64,000 nucleotides of DNA from Bradyrhizobium australiense (GTDB lineage: Bacteria > Pseudomonadota > Alphaproteobacteria > Rhizobiales > Xanthobacteraceae). This document shows, piece by piece, positions 8,281 through 17,061 of the stretch. A program made the translations under genes and the position numbers. Every line of letters starts with the position of its first letter. Position 1 is the stretch's first letter. The stretch spans positions 473,620-537,619 of the forward strand of contig NZ_JAAVLX010000005.1 in NCBI RefSeq assembly GCF_013114825.1, read 5' to 3'. Below the pieces are notes generated by a model that was given only the letters and a program-made list of their open reading frames with translations, did not search any database and had not been told where the DNA came from.

Positions 8281-8890
8281 TCTCCAAACTGTCGATCCCG
8301 AGGTCTCGCGCGTAAAGTTCGAGCGGGAGCTTGCAAACTATCGGAGCATGGAATCGGCCTATCGCAAGAGGGGCTGGATCCTGCTTGACGCAGAGTTTCC
8401 GGAGATCTTCGTGGTTTTCGCGGCGACTAAGCCGAGACCGCCTCCGATCGTCGCTGCCATCGTGCTGAATTTTACGGATTATGATCTGCGGCCGCCCTCC
8501 GTCAGGTTCGTGGACCCTTTCACGCGCGAACCGATACCCGCCAAATTGCTCCAGGTGCAAATGCTTCGCCGTGCGGCAATCCCCGGCGCAACTCCCGAAA
8601 CCATTCTGGCGCTCGCCCAGCAGGGCGGGGTGCAAGTGACAAACATGATTCAGTACAACAGCCCTGATGATCGGCCATTTATTTGTCTTCCCGGCATTCG
8701 CGAATACCACGACAATCCCGCTCACACGGGTGATTCATGGCTGATGCATCGAAGCTCTGGCGAAGGATCCTTAGCTTTTATCCTCGAAAAGATCTGGCAC
8801 CACGGGGTGTCACCGATCGAGCATTACCAGGTGCAGGTCCAGATCCCGGCGGTGAACGTGCTGCCGTCATTGCTGGCCGTACCGGAATGA
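8273..8890 (+). CDS. E2-like ubiquitin-conjugating protein
   Basis: A 205-residue protein starting at GTG 8273, inside the end of the ubiquitin-like gene. The likely active-site cysteine is Cys138 in RPFICLPGIREYH, followed by His146, His151, Asp154 and Trp156 (HTGDSW), a Cys-His-Asp pattern described for prokaryotic E2-fold proteins. It would receive the modifier as a thioester from the E1 encoded two genes on. The assignment leans on this motif and on operon context, since E2 sequences diverge strongly. Its last bases overlap the next start as ATGA. Confidence 0.7.
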   Translation: MADLQTVDPEVSRVKFERELANYRSMESAYRKRGWILLDAEFPEIFVVFAATKPRPPPIVAAIVLNFTDYDLRPPSVRFVDPFTREPIPAKLLQVQMLRRAAIPGATPETILALAQQGGVQVTNMIQYNSPDDRPFICLPGIREYHDNPAHTGDSWLMHRSSGEGSLAFILEKIWHHGVSPIEHYQVQVQIPAVNVLPSLLAVPE

Positions 8891-9375
8891 ATCAAATCGC
8901 GGACGTTACGTCCCTCTCGGTACCGCGTGGCTGCGTGGACGAACTCCATGCCCATTTGCGGAAAGTGGGGCGTGAAGGGCATGAAGGTCTCGGCCTTTGG
9001 GTAGGCCGTCAGACGGCGCACCATTTTCAGGTACATAGGACTCTCATTCCTGCCCAGCGCCACATACGTACTGCCGACGGGGTGTGCGTTGTGACAGGAG
9101 CTGAAGAGCTGCATCGCATAAATGTGTGGCTGTACCGGGAGAAGCTTGCGCTCATTGCCCAGATACACAGTCATCCGGGCCGAGCGTATCATTCCAGCAC
9201 GGACGACGAGTACGCGATTGCCACGACGGTGGGGTGCTTGTCTTTGGTCGTGCCGGACTTCGCGCGAGTGCCTTTCGATCTCAAGAACGTAGCATCGTAC
9301 CGGCTTGACGGGGCTGGAGTGTGGCGCCCCCTGTCGGTTGGCCAGGTTACGCGGATGATTTTAATCAAGGATTGA
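8887..9375 (+). CDS. JAMM/JAB-domain isopeptidase (deubiquitinase-like)
   Basis: The 162-residue protein has the full zinc-binding JAMM signature: Glu33 in GHEGLGLW, then His94-Ser-His96, seven residues, Ser104 and Asp107 (SSTDD). Such enzymes cleave ubiquitin-like proteins off targets or trim their tails; because the modifier here already ends in Gly-Gly, removal from targets is the more likely role. The start ATG overlaps the stop of the E2-like gene (ATGA), so translation is coupled. The stop lies three bases before the next gene. Confidence 0.85.
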   Translation: MNQIADVTSLSVPRGCVDELHAHLRKVGREGHEGLGLWVGRQTAHHFQVHRTLIPAQRHIRTADGVCVVTGAEELHRINVWLYREKLALIAQIHSHPGRAYHSSTDDEYAIATTVGCLSLVVPDFARVPFDLKNVASYRLDGAGVWRPLSVGQVTRMILIKD

Positions 9376-9378
9376 ACG

Positions 9379-10914
9379 ATGGCCATGGCCAACTTCATGG
9401 ACCGTGCGGCGTCGGCGGCGTCGCGGGTGCTGACTAATTTCAAGAGGTCGGCGTTCGAGGACAGGCTTGCCGCGCAAGTGATTGGGGTGTCTTTCGACGG
9501 CGCAGCCGTGCAGTCGCCGGAAGGCAGGGCCAGCCTGGATATGATCGTCAGGCTGTCGTCGCGCCTTTATCCGACGATCGCGCTGCGGCCGCTCGATGCA
9601 AAGGCGAAGGATCATGTTCCAATCCTGGAGTTCCTGGCGAAGTCCATAAATCCTGAGATCGAGCTCGCCAAGACCAGGAAGGCCGTCACGGTTTCCGTGG
9701 TCGTGGGAAGCAGTGCGTCACGCACTAACTGTCCGACCTTCTTCATCGGCTCGGAGGGATGGAGAGCCAAGCTTTCGAGCCGTGGTCTGGTTGGCTCCGG
9801 CAAGTCAATGAATCCCTTTGGCGCGGGAGCTGCGTCATGCTTCGCCGCAGCCAACGTCTTTCGGACGGTATTTGCCGACCAGCTGGAGCGGGGAGACGCT
9901 GACGAACTTATCGATTTCTCAATGCTGACCTACGCCCAGGGTACCCGTGACTCCGATCAGGGTTTGGAAGGAACGGATATCGGCGAGACTCACCTTGTCG
10001 GGCTCGGCGCGATCGGCAATGGCGCGATTTGGGCTTTGGCTCGCACGGCGAGCCTTAAGGGATCGCTCCGTCTGGTGGACGACGAAGACGTCGACCTCTC
10101 GAATCTGCAGCGCTACGTGCTGGCCGGCCAATGCGATGTTGGCTCACCAAAAGTGGATCTGGCGCGTGCCGCGCTCGCTGACACGGCGCTGGAAGTGTCG
10201 GCGCATCGTGCCAAATGGGACGGCTATGTGAGCAACCGTAAGGATTGGATGTTCGAAAGAGTCGCTGTCGCATTGGACAACGCTCCGGACCGCATCGCTG
10301 TGCAGGGGGCGTTGCCGAAATGGATCGTAAACGCCTGGACACAGGAGCTTGATCTTGGAGTGTCGCGCCATGGCTTTGATGACGGCCGAGCATGTCTGGC
10401 CTGCCTTTACTTGCCTCACGAGAAGATAAAGGACGAGGACGAGAAGATGGCTGAGGAGCTGAAGATGCCGGAGGCGCAACAGGAGATCCGGGAACTTCTT
10501 CAGACGAACAGGGCGGTGGATGTAGGTTTCGTCGAGCGTGTCGCCAAGGCCTTCGACATCTCGTCTGAAGCCCTTAAAGAATTTGTCGGCCAGTCCGTCC
10601 GATCGTTTCACCAGCGGGCAATCTGCGGGGGGATTGTCATGCGCCTGACCGACGGAGCGCAGCCTGTGAGAGCCGTTGTGCCGATGTCGTTTCAGTCGGC
10701 TCTCGCTGGCATAATGTTGGCGGCGGATCTCGTGAAGCACGCTTCCGGGCTTCTGGACCTGCGGACCACAAGCACACGAATTAACCTGCTTCGTCCACTC
10801 GCGTCGCATCTTCACGATCCCAAGGCGAAAGATACGTCGGGACGGTGCATCTGCGCGGACGAAGATTTCTTAGCTGCATACCGACGAAAGTACCCAAGCT
10901 GCAGAGCTCGTTAA
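9379..10914 (+). CDS. E1-like ThiF-family activating enzyme
   Basis: A 511-residue protein with an N-terminal extension of about 200 residues and a ThiF/E1 adenylation domain. The nucleotide-binding motif is Gly208-Leu-Gly210-Ala-Ile-Gly213, followed by the strand ending in Asp235-Asp236, DLSNLQRY (arginine finger type), Lys258, and a CLAC pair near residue 340. E1 enzymes adenylate the C-terminal glycine of the ubiquitin-like protein and pass it to the E2. It is the last gene of the operon. The order modifier, E2, JAMM, E1 is that reported for BilABCD-type anti-phage operons; whether this one protects against phage is inference. Confidence 0.83.
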   Translation: MAMANFMDRAASAASRVLTNFKRSAFEDRLAAQVIGVSFDGAAVQSPEGRASLDMIVRLSSRLYPTIALRPLDAKAKDHVPILEFLAKSINPEIELAKTRKAVTVSVVVGSSASRTNCPTFFIGSEGWRAKLSSRGLVGSGKSMNPFGAGAASCFAAANVFRTVFADQLERGDADELIDFSMLTYAQGTRDSDQGLEGTDIGETHLVGLGAIGNGAIWALARTASLKGSLRLVDDEDVDLSNLQRYVLAGQCDVGSPKVDLARAALADTALEVSAHRAKWDGYVSNRKDWMFERVAVALDNAPDRIAVQGALPKWIVNAWTQELDLGVSRHGFDDGRACLACLYLPHEKIKDEDEKMAEELKMPEAQQEIRELLQTNRAVDVGFVERVAKAFDISSEALKEFVGQSVRSFHQRAICGGIVMRLTDGAQPVRAVVPMSFQSALAGIMLAADLVKHASGLLDLRTTSTRINLLRPLASHLHDPKAKDTSGRCICADEDFLAAYRRKYPSCRAR

Positions 10915-11116
10915 CTTCGATCTGAAAGGCCGCGCCTCACGGTAGACGCCGCGAACGTGCGCTCCAGCCGGACGCGCTATTTTCATTTGGAGAGGGCTGC
11001 CAAGCTATTGAAATTGCCGAGGGGGGCCCGCCTTTTTCCAAATGCGCCTTGAGTTGTTGGACTATCAACCCAATTTGGATTCCAGAACACCCTCGACAAG
11101 AGCGCGGAGGGGTGGA

Positions 11117-11662
11117 TCACTCCACCGCCTGGGTTACGCCCATTCCGGCCGCCTCAATCGCAACTGCAACCGACTGCACGATCGCGGCAAAGCGGACCGC
11201 GGTTTGGATGGCCGCCGAGCTGACGCCGGCTTCCCGCAGCGCCTTCTCATGGGCGTCCATGCAGGCGCCGCAGCCGTTGATCGCGCTTACCGCCAGCGAC
11301 CACAGCTCGAAATCGTCTCTGTCCACGCCGGGATTGCCGATCACGTTCATGCGCAGCCGCGCCGGCATCGTCTTGTATTCCGGATTGGAGGCGAGGTGAA
11401 CGAAGCGGTAGTAGACGTTGTTCATCGCCATCATGGAGGCGGCGGATTTCGCCGCCGCGACCGCGGCCGGCGTCATCACAACGGCCGCAGCAGATTCCAT
11501 AGCTGCGATCACCACGGGATTGCGGGCCGCAATCGCGGTGGCGAGCAACAGCCCGTATTTGCTATGCGGTGATAGCGTCTCATCCGACATCATCGACGCC
11601 AAGTTGAGTCTCACGTCCTTGGCGAAATCGGGAATTTGGTCCTTTAGCTGTTCAATCGACAT
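11117..11662 (-). CDS. ahpD: Alkyl hydroperoxidase AhpD
   Basis: A 181-residue AhpD-family protein. The catalytic CxxC is Cys-Gly-Ala-Cys in the sequence INGCGACMDAHEKALRE, including the downstream histidine of the proton relay. AhpD reduces AhpC, acting in place of AhpF. It begins six bases after the ahpC stop, so the two are one operon, and it converges on the E1-like gene of the neighbouring operon. The 200-base gap between them shows nothing I can name. Confidence 0.93.
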   Translation of the reverse strand: MSIEQLKDQIPDFAKDVRLNLASMMSDETLSPHSKYGLLLATAIAARNPVVIAAMESAAAVVMTPAAVAAAKSAASMMAMNNVYYRFVHLASNPEYKTMPARLRMNVIGNPGVDRDDFELWSLAVSAINGCGACMDAHEKALREAGVSSAAIQTAVRFAAIVQSVAVAIEAAGMGVTQAVE

Positions 11663-11668
11663 GATGCC

Positions 11669-12223
11669 TCAAGCAACTTTCAGGGTTTCGCCGCCGATCT
11701 CACGGTTACAGGCGCAGAGTTCGTCGGTCTGTAGCGCGTCCAGCACGCGCAGCGTGTCCTTCGGGCTGCGGCCGACATTTAGATTGGTCGCGTAAACGTG
11801 CTGGATCGTATTGTCGGGGTCGACGACGAATGTGTAGCGATAGGCGACGCCGTCGGGCGAACGCACATCAAGGCCATCGACCAGCCCGCCCTTAGTGTCG
11901 GCAAACTGCCAGATTGGCAGATGTTGCAGGTCCTTGTGCGAGCGCCGCCAAGCGAGTTTGCAGAACTCGTTGTCGGTCGAACCGCCTAGCACGACCGCAT
12001 CGCGGTCGGCGAAATCCTTCGATAGCCGCGCAAACTCCGCGATCTCGGTTGGGCAGACGAAGGTGAAATCCTTGGGGTAGAAGAAGATGACTTTCCATTT
12101 TCCAGGAAAGCTGTTTTCCGTCAGCGTCTCGAACGCGCTCTGCCCGTTTTCCTCGTGCAGATGAAAACCGGGCTTCACGCCTGTGATTTCGAACGACGGC
12201 AACTTACTTCCAATTCCAAGCAT
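11669..12223 (-). CDS. ahpC: Alkyl hydroperoxide reductase AhpC (peroxiredoxin)
   Basis: A 184-residue typical 2-Cys peroxiredoxin. The peroxidatic cysteine lies in the FYPKDFTFVCPTEIAEF motif (near residue 57) and the resolving cysteines near the C-terminus (ELCACNRE). It reduces hydrogen peroxide, organic peroxides and peroxynitrite. It is followed at once by ahpD. A consensus sigma-54 promoter stands 55-70 bases upstream, pointing to expression with the nitrogen fixation genes, where oxidative stress from high respiration is expected. Confidence 0.95.
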   Translation of the reverse strand: MLGIGSKLPSFEITGVKPGFHLHEENGQSAFETLTENSFPGKWKVIFFYPKDFTFVCPTEIAEFARLSKDFADRDAVVLGGSTDNEFCKLAWRRSHKDLQHLPIWQFADTKGGLVDGLDVRSPDGVAYRYTFVVDPDNTIQHVYATNLNVGRSPKDTLRVLDALQTDELCACNREIGGETLKVA

Positions 12224-12277
12224 ATTGTCCTCACAAGATTGCTTCGCGCGGAAACCGATGATTCCGGCCTCAGGCGA

Positions 12278-12293
12278 AGCAAGCGATATGCCA
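12278..12293 (-). promoter_or_regulatory. Sigma-54 promoter of ahpCD
   Basis: On the minus strand the sequence TGGCATATCGCTTGCT fits TGGCAYR-N4-TTGCW at every fixed base, with GG and GC ten bases apart. The expected start is about 45 bases before the ahpC ATG. I found no TGT-N10-ACA site within 150 bases upstream. Confidence 0.72.
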
Positions 12294-12722
12294 GGTAATC
12301 TCGCGATTCAACTGGCGGAAATGCAACAATCGGATGCTCGTCATGGAGGCAACTCAACAGCATGGTTTCGATTGAATGGTCCTGCCGTCCTGCTTCAATA
12401 ACTGAGCATGTTGCCGTGCTCGACCGGTTGCGCGCCTCTGAACGATTAGCCCAACTGCTCGGGTGTGCTATAATGCCAAAAGAATGCGCTTAATTAAGAC
12501 GAACTCAGCGCGCGCGGCAATGTTCCGCCAAGCCACTGGTCGCCCTCACGACGCGCACGCGTGATGTGAGGTGGAGCGGGAGCTGGGACTGACCTTGTTT
12601 TGATCGATGCCGAATCGGGGCTAGTAGCCGAGCGAGCTCGAGCCAGATTCGTTGACCAGGATCAAAGGCAGCGTAGACGCTTTTAGGCATAAGGAGTGAT
12701 CTGGAAGAATTGGGAGGCACGG
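12294..12722. other. Region upstream of ahpC without a recognised gene
   Basis: Nothing recognisable is coded here on either strand apart from frames with no family resemblance. A ribosome site (GGGAGG, about 12712) at the end belongs to the next small gene. Confidence 0.4.
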
Positions 12723-12938
12723 ATGTCAGCAACTGAAATCGCGACACGTCATTTTTCCGCCGCCATTGCGGAGGCGGAGGGCGCAGGTCTTGGGACTGAC
12801 AGCGTTTGCCGCGCGCTGCTTAGTTGTGTGGTCACGAAATATCTCGAGATCCGGCCAGTCGACGACGTTCAGTCGGAGCTGCGCTTCGTCGCCGATAATT
12901 GCGATCCAGCGACGGATTTCATGTTCATGCGGCCGTAG
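12723..12938 (+). CDS. Small hypothetical protein, 71 residues
   Basis: The ATG at 12723 is preceded by TTGGGAGGCACGG, a good ribosome site. The product starts MSATEIATRHFSAAIAEAEG and is mostly helical, with a conserved-looking CRALLSCVVTKYLE segment and an acidic C-terminal half. I do not recognise a named family. Codon use looks genuine, with few rare codons compared with the degraded frames around it. It stands alone between ahpC and mod debris; no promoter motif is evident. Confidence 0.5.
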   Translation: MSATEIATRHFSAAIAEAEGAGLGTDSVCRALLSCVVTKYLEIRPVDDVQSELRFVADNCDPATDFMFMRP

Positions 12939-13621
12939 CGCGGCTGCGCTCTCTCTTCATCATTGCGGGGAGCGGAGCGACGAACTAGTCTATTCTCTCC
13001 TTCTGCCGCACGATGGATTGCTTCGCTGCATCAGCGGCTCGCTTTCTGGGAGGTCAAGGCTCGCTCATGGCCCTCGTGTGAGAAGAGACTTCACGTTCAA
13101 CGCGAGCACAGAGGTCTATGTCAAGCGCGCCAAGCCCTCCTGTAACATCGCGTCTGTCATTGGCGATGTAACGGCGATCCGGACGGCTTTGGGGAATTGA
13201 GTTATCGGCGCTCTCCCCGAGGACAGCAAACATTTCGGCAGCGGGAATTGAACAATAAGCCTCGCTGCTATTCCGACGCATGCGCGGGCCGAAATGTTCG
13301 ACGGTAATTTCGATGCCGTAGGAGAGACGTACGCCGGCGGGGTCGAAGGCGGTGCCCCAAACTGTTGCAACACAGCGTCCATCAGCAACTCTTTAACTAC
13401 CTCATCGGCGTTGAATTCGCGGCCACGGGCCCTGGCGCGTCGCTGCATTCGCCAAGATCGAGGCCGCCGCGGACGTTCTCGGGTCAAAATTGTGGATGTC
13501 CTCCCGCCGTGATGAAGCTGTCGGATCTGATGATCAGTAAATAGCCGCTAACGGGATGGAATGCGCCTGGATGCGCGGAGGCGCAGGGCGATGTCCGCCA
13601 CCGTCCCTCCACGATCTGTCG
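12939..13621. other. Degraded region, no gene recognised
   Basis: Several open frames overlap here on both strands without ribosome sites or recognisable motifs. The sequence is probably decayed coding DNA of unknown origin. Confidence 0.4.
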
Positions 13622-13962
13622 CTAGCACAGCAGCGTCGTGCCGACATCTCCGGTGAAAGTCCGCCAGGCGGCATGGTATTTTTCGGGAACAGCGGTGAGG
13701 AGCGGCACGCCAGCAATGATCGCATCAGCAAATTCCTCGCAGGCCCTGGCCGGACGCCTCCTTCCTGGAGAAACGTCGAGCGCTAGCATGGTTTCGTGCC
13801 GTTTGCGCCCTTGAAGTTTCGCTGGACGATGCCGCCGACGCGCACGCCTTGCCGCGCGAGATGCTGGGTGAAGTCGCCGAGCAGTCTATCCGCGTCTTGT
13901 TCCGGCCTGTAGAGGATTGCCGCGACGCGCTTGGGATCGATCTCGGCAAGGTTGGCGATCAT
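13622..13962 (-). pseudogene. DUF2478 protein remnant (molybdenum-cluster associated)
   Basis: The first part reads AAILYRPEQDADRLLGDFTQHL and RQGVRVGGIVQRN in one frame, ending at a stop after TKPC. A second frame continues GQGLRGICEEFADAII, then GVPLLTAVPEKYHAAWRTF and a stop at 13622. Both halves are characteristic of DUF2478, a P-loop-type family that usually sits next to molybdate transport or nif genes. The middle part is lost and the frames disagree, so the gene is dead. It lies downstream of the mod genes in the same direction. Confidence 0.7.
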
Positions 13963-13989
13963 AGGCTTAATCCTCTTGGCTCGTTTCAC

Positions 13990-14982
13990 ACAGCGGCGCC
14001 TGCCTGTCCAGTATCTACTGCTGGCGTAGATGGCGCGATGCCCTAGGGTTCAGAGGTCGTGAAACCAGCGAGACGACCTTTGACCTGGGCGAATACGTCA
14101 ATTCCATAGTTGAGCCTTAGCGTATAGGTAGCGGCGCATCATGCGCGCCGTGCTGGAGGTCGCCGCCACACCTTTGGCCCGTACACTGAACTGCGCATCG
14201 ATCGCAAAGCTAGCAAGCCTATCGCTGAAGGGATTTCAATCCTCTCTGGTGTGGCTGTCCTCACGTGCTTTCCTTGCGATGCGCTTCTCGATCAACGCTG
14301 CGGCGAAGATTACCGCAAGCCCGAACGTCACCATGCCGACGGCAAGCCAGCTTGGCCACGGAGGCGTTCGGAAGCGGCTGCACCACAAAGGACAGCCCGT
14401 ACAAAACCGATCCGACCACAAGCCCTGCAAAGGTGAAGGGGAGGGTGCGTCCGTCCCAGAAAGACGCGAGAATCCCGCGTTCGGCTGCGTCGACTCACAG
14501 GTGCCGAGCTCTTTCACAGCGTGCTCCGCGGCTGCGCCGTAAAGCGCCGCCGCCGGATTGTAGATCGACAGTGTGGCGAAGGTCTCCGCGTCGTTCACAA
14601 ACTTCTGAGTCGAACTCCACAGCACGAGGTTGCCGATCGGACAGGTGAAGCGGCTTTGCGGAACCACGACACGGTTCTCGACCAGTTTGCTCGGGCGGGC
14701 ATCGTCGGCCGAGAGAAGCACCTCAAACGGCGCCCCTTGCGTGATCTGCCCGTAAAACTGTCCGCTCGCGCCAAAGCTCAACGGGGCCTCGTCTGGTCTT
14801 CTGCTTAAACGACGCTGCATCTCCTTGCCCGGCATGGTGAAGTTCGCAGCGACCGCCACATCGATCTCTGCCGCTTCTGCATTTCCGACCACAAGCAGCG
14901 CCAGAATTGAATTGATCAGGATCAATCGGGTAAGCGTCATCGGGAATTCCTGGGACGGGGCCGCTGCGATGGGCTTGGCCAT
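13990..14982 (-). pseudogene. Second, collapsed modABC copy
   Basis: Read on the minus strand, this stretch holds the beginning of ModA (signal peptide, AAEIDVAVAANFT, FGASGQFYGQITQGAPFEVL), a short ModA middle piece, then ModB fragments near 14400 and the ModB end (ALIEKRIARKAREDSHTRED), then the start of ModC joined to its end (13990-14250). The modC part shows base-level similarity both to 15200-15340 (gene end) and to 16260-16375 (gene start) of the neighbouring intact copy, with everything between deleted. It is therefore a tandem duplicate of the operon that has lost most of its coding content. Confidence 0.75.
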
Positions 14983-15132
14983 CGCGGCTCTTTAGCTCCT
15001 CATCCCAGCAATCCGCGTGCCGTTCAGGAAAATGGTGCGCGGCCTTGGTTGACGACAGTAAAACGCGCATAGCTGCCAGCGTGCCCTGTCGAATAGCTGG
15101 GTCGGCTTGTCGTGCTTCCGATATCGGCGTCT

Positions 15133-16368
15133 TCACGCGTGGTACGACAAGAGTGGAGGCTTAAGATGATGCCGCTCGCCTCTCGTGCCGAGCTTCTCGT
15201 TGCACGCCGCGGCGCTTGCCTGTCCAGGTTCTGCTGTTGGCGTGGAAGCTGACATGGTTTGCGGTGGCGGTTCAGAGGCCGAGAGTAGCGAGATGTGCTT
15301 GAGCTGGGCGAATACGTCCATTCCATCCTTGAGCCCTAGCGAATCAAAGGAGAAACGCGTGATGCGCGCCATAATCTCCGCGCCCGAGCCCCCGGTGCCG
15401 AGCGCAAGAACCAGCGTGATCTCAGCCGTGCCGAGCGACAAACAGGCTCTGATGCGCGCCGGAAAGACGTTGAGGATGGAGCCCGCGCGCGGCGCTTCGC
15501 GCGCGACGCTGACGTCGCAGGCGGCGATGCGCAGCCGTTGGTGCACGCCGGGTGCAAGCGGCGGGGCCGGCACCAACAGGCGCGCACCGTTGAGGCGGAG
15601 AATAAGAAGCCCATAGCGCCCATCATAGCCGCTCACCACGGCATCAAGGCTGATGGCGGCTTCGTGGCTAGTCGCAAGCGGCAGCGTAGGATCGCTCTGC
15701 AAGACATGTAGCGGCCCAGCCGCGGTTACCATGCCGCGCTCCATCAAAACGAGATAATCGGCAAAGCGTTCGATCTCCGCCATGTCGTGGCCGATGTAGA
15801 TCATCGGCAGCGCGAGCTTCTCGGGCAGGCGTTCGACGAACGGCAGAATCTCACGTTTGGCGCGGCTGTGGAGCGCAGCAAGCGGCTCGTCCATCACAAG
15901 CAGTCTGGGCTGAGACAACAGCGCGCGACCCATGGCGACGCGCTGCCGCTCCCCGCCGGAGAGATGCGAGGGAGAGCGGTCGAGCAGCGGCGCTAGGTCG
16001 AGCAGTTCGACCACCTCATCAAACGCGATCGGCATCGGTTTGGGTTTGGGCGCACCATAAAGCAAGTTGCGCCTGACCGACAAATGGGGAAAAAGGCTAG
16101 CGTCCTGAGACACATAGCCGATGGGACGCAGATGCGGTGGGCGGAAGGTAGTCTCGTCCTGCCATACCTCGCCATCGATGGCGCAGAAGCCGGCCGGCAA
16201 ACGCTCGAGGCCGGCGATGCAGCGCGCCACCGCAGTCTTGCCGCAGCCTGGCGGGCCGAAAATCGCCGCCACGCCTTTGGCCGGTACGCTGAATTGCGTA
16301 TCGAGTGGAAAGCTAGCGATACTGCCACTGAAGGCAATTTCAATCCGGCCCGGTGTGGCTGTCCTCAC
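15133..16368 (-). CDS. modC: Molybdate ABC transporter ATP-binding protein ModC
   Basis: Starts at GTG 16368 with AAGGAGGAGCAC in front, overlapping the modB stop. Domains: ATPase with Walker A GPPGCGKTA (about residue 38), Q-loop, signature LSGGERQR and Walker B LLVMDEP, then a MOBE (molybdate-binding) domain to about residue 360. It energises uptake of molybdate, needed for the FeMo cofactor. The protein has 411 residues; the last 45 or so (after KHISLLSA) look unlike ModC, so the original stop may be lost and the frame extended. Its partner modA is broken, so function of the whole transporter is uncertain. Confidence 0.85.
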   Translation of the reverse strand: MRTATPGRIEIAFSGSIASFPLDTQFSVPAKGVAAIFGPPGCGKTAVARCIAGLERLPAGFCAIDGEVWQDETTFRPPHLRPIGYVSQDASLFPHLSVRRNLLYGAPKPKPMPIAFDEVVELLDLAPLLDRSPSHLSGGERQRVAMGRALLSQPRLLVMDEPLAALHSRAKREILPFVERLPEKLALPMIYIGHDMAEIERFADYLVLMERGMVTAAGPLHVLQSDPTLPLATSHEAAISLDAVVSGYDGRYGLLILRLNGARLLVPAPPLAPGVHQRLRIAACDVSVAREAPRAGSILNVFPARIRACLSLGTAEITLVLALGTGGSGAEIMARITRFSFDSLGLKDGMDVFAQLKHISLLSASEPPPQTMSASTPTAEPGQASAAACNEKLGTRGERHHLKPPLLSYHA

Positions 16369-17051
16369 GTGCTCCTCCTTCTGCTGTATTTGTCAATCAA
16401 GGTTAAGGTGAGGACTACCGCAACGGCGAACATCACCATGGCGCCGGCAAGCCAGCTTGCTTCGCGCCAGCGCGATTGTTGGACAAAGTCGAAGAGAAAG
16501 GCCGACAGCACCTTGGTGCGCCCAGGAATGTTGCCGCCGATCATCAGCACGACGCCGAACGTGCCGATCGTATGCGCAAAGCCAAGCACGGCGGCTGTCA
16601 GAAGACCCGGTCGCGCCAGAGGCAGGGCGACCGTGAAGAAGGCATATAAGGGCGAGGCGCGCAGAGTGGCCGCGATCTCCAGCGGGCGGTCACCTATGGT
16701 AGCGAAGGCATTGCGGATGGGCTGCACCACCAAAGGCAGCGCGGACAAAGCCGATCCGACCACGAGCCCCGCAAAGGTGAAGGCCAGCGTGCGCCCGCCC
16801 CAGAGAGCGGCGAGAAGGCCGACCGGGCCGTTCGGGCCGAGCAGGGCGAGCAGATAAAAACCGAGTACTGTTGGCGGCAGCACCAGCGGCAGCGCGATGA
16901 TCGTGGCCACCGCCTCAGTCCAAAGGCTCTTCGAGCGCGCTAGCCACCACGCGAGCGGCGTGCCAATGATCAGCAGGATCACGGTCGTCACGCTCGCGAG
17001 CTCGATCGTGAGCCCGAGCGACTGCCAGACTTCTGGTGAAAAGCCATCCAT
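16365..17051 (-). CDS. modB: Molybdate ABC transporter permease ModB
   Basis: About 228 residues with five or six membrane segments and the permease EAA-type loop (around GDRPLEIAATLRASPLYAFF). The N-terminus MDGFSPEVWQSLGLTIELA is typical of ModB. I take the ATG at 17051; a TTG nine bases upstream is the alternative. It overlaps modC by four bases and follows the modA remnant closely, so the three formed an operon. Confidence 0.87.
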   Translation of the reverse strand: MDGFSPEVWQSLGLTIELASVTTVILLIIGTPLAWWLARSKSLWTEAVATIIALPLVLPPTVLGFYLLALLGPNGPVGLLAALWGGRTLAFTFAGLVVGSALSALPLVVQPIRNAFATIGDRPLEIAATLRASPLYAFFTVALPLARPGLLTAAVLGFAHTIGTFGVVLMIGGNIPGRTKVLSAFLFDFVQQSRWREASWLAGAMVMFAVAVVLTLTLIDKYSRRRST

Positions 17052-17061
17052 GCGCGTCAAT

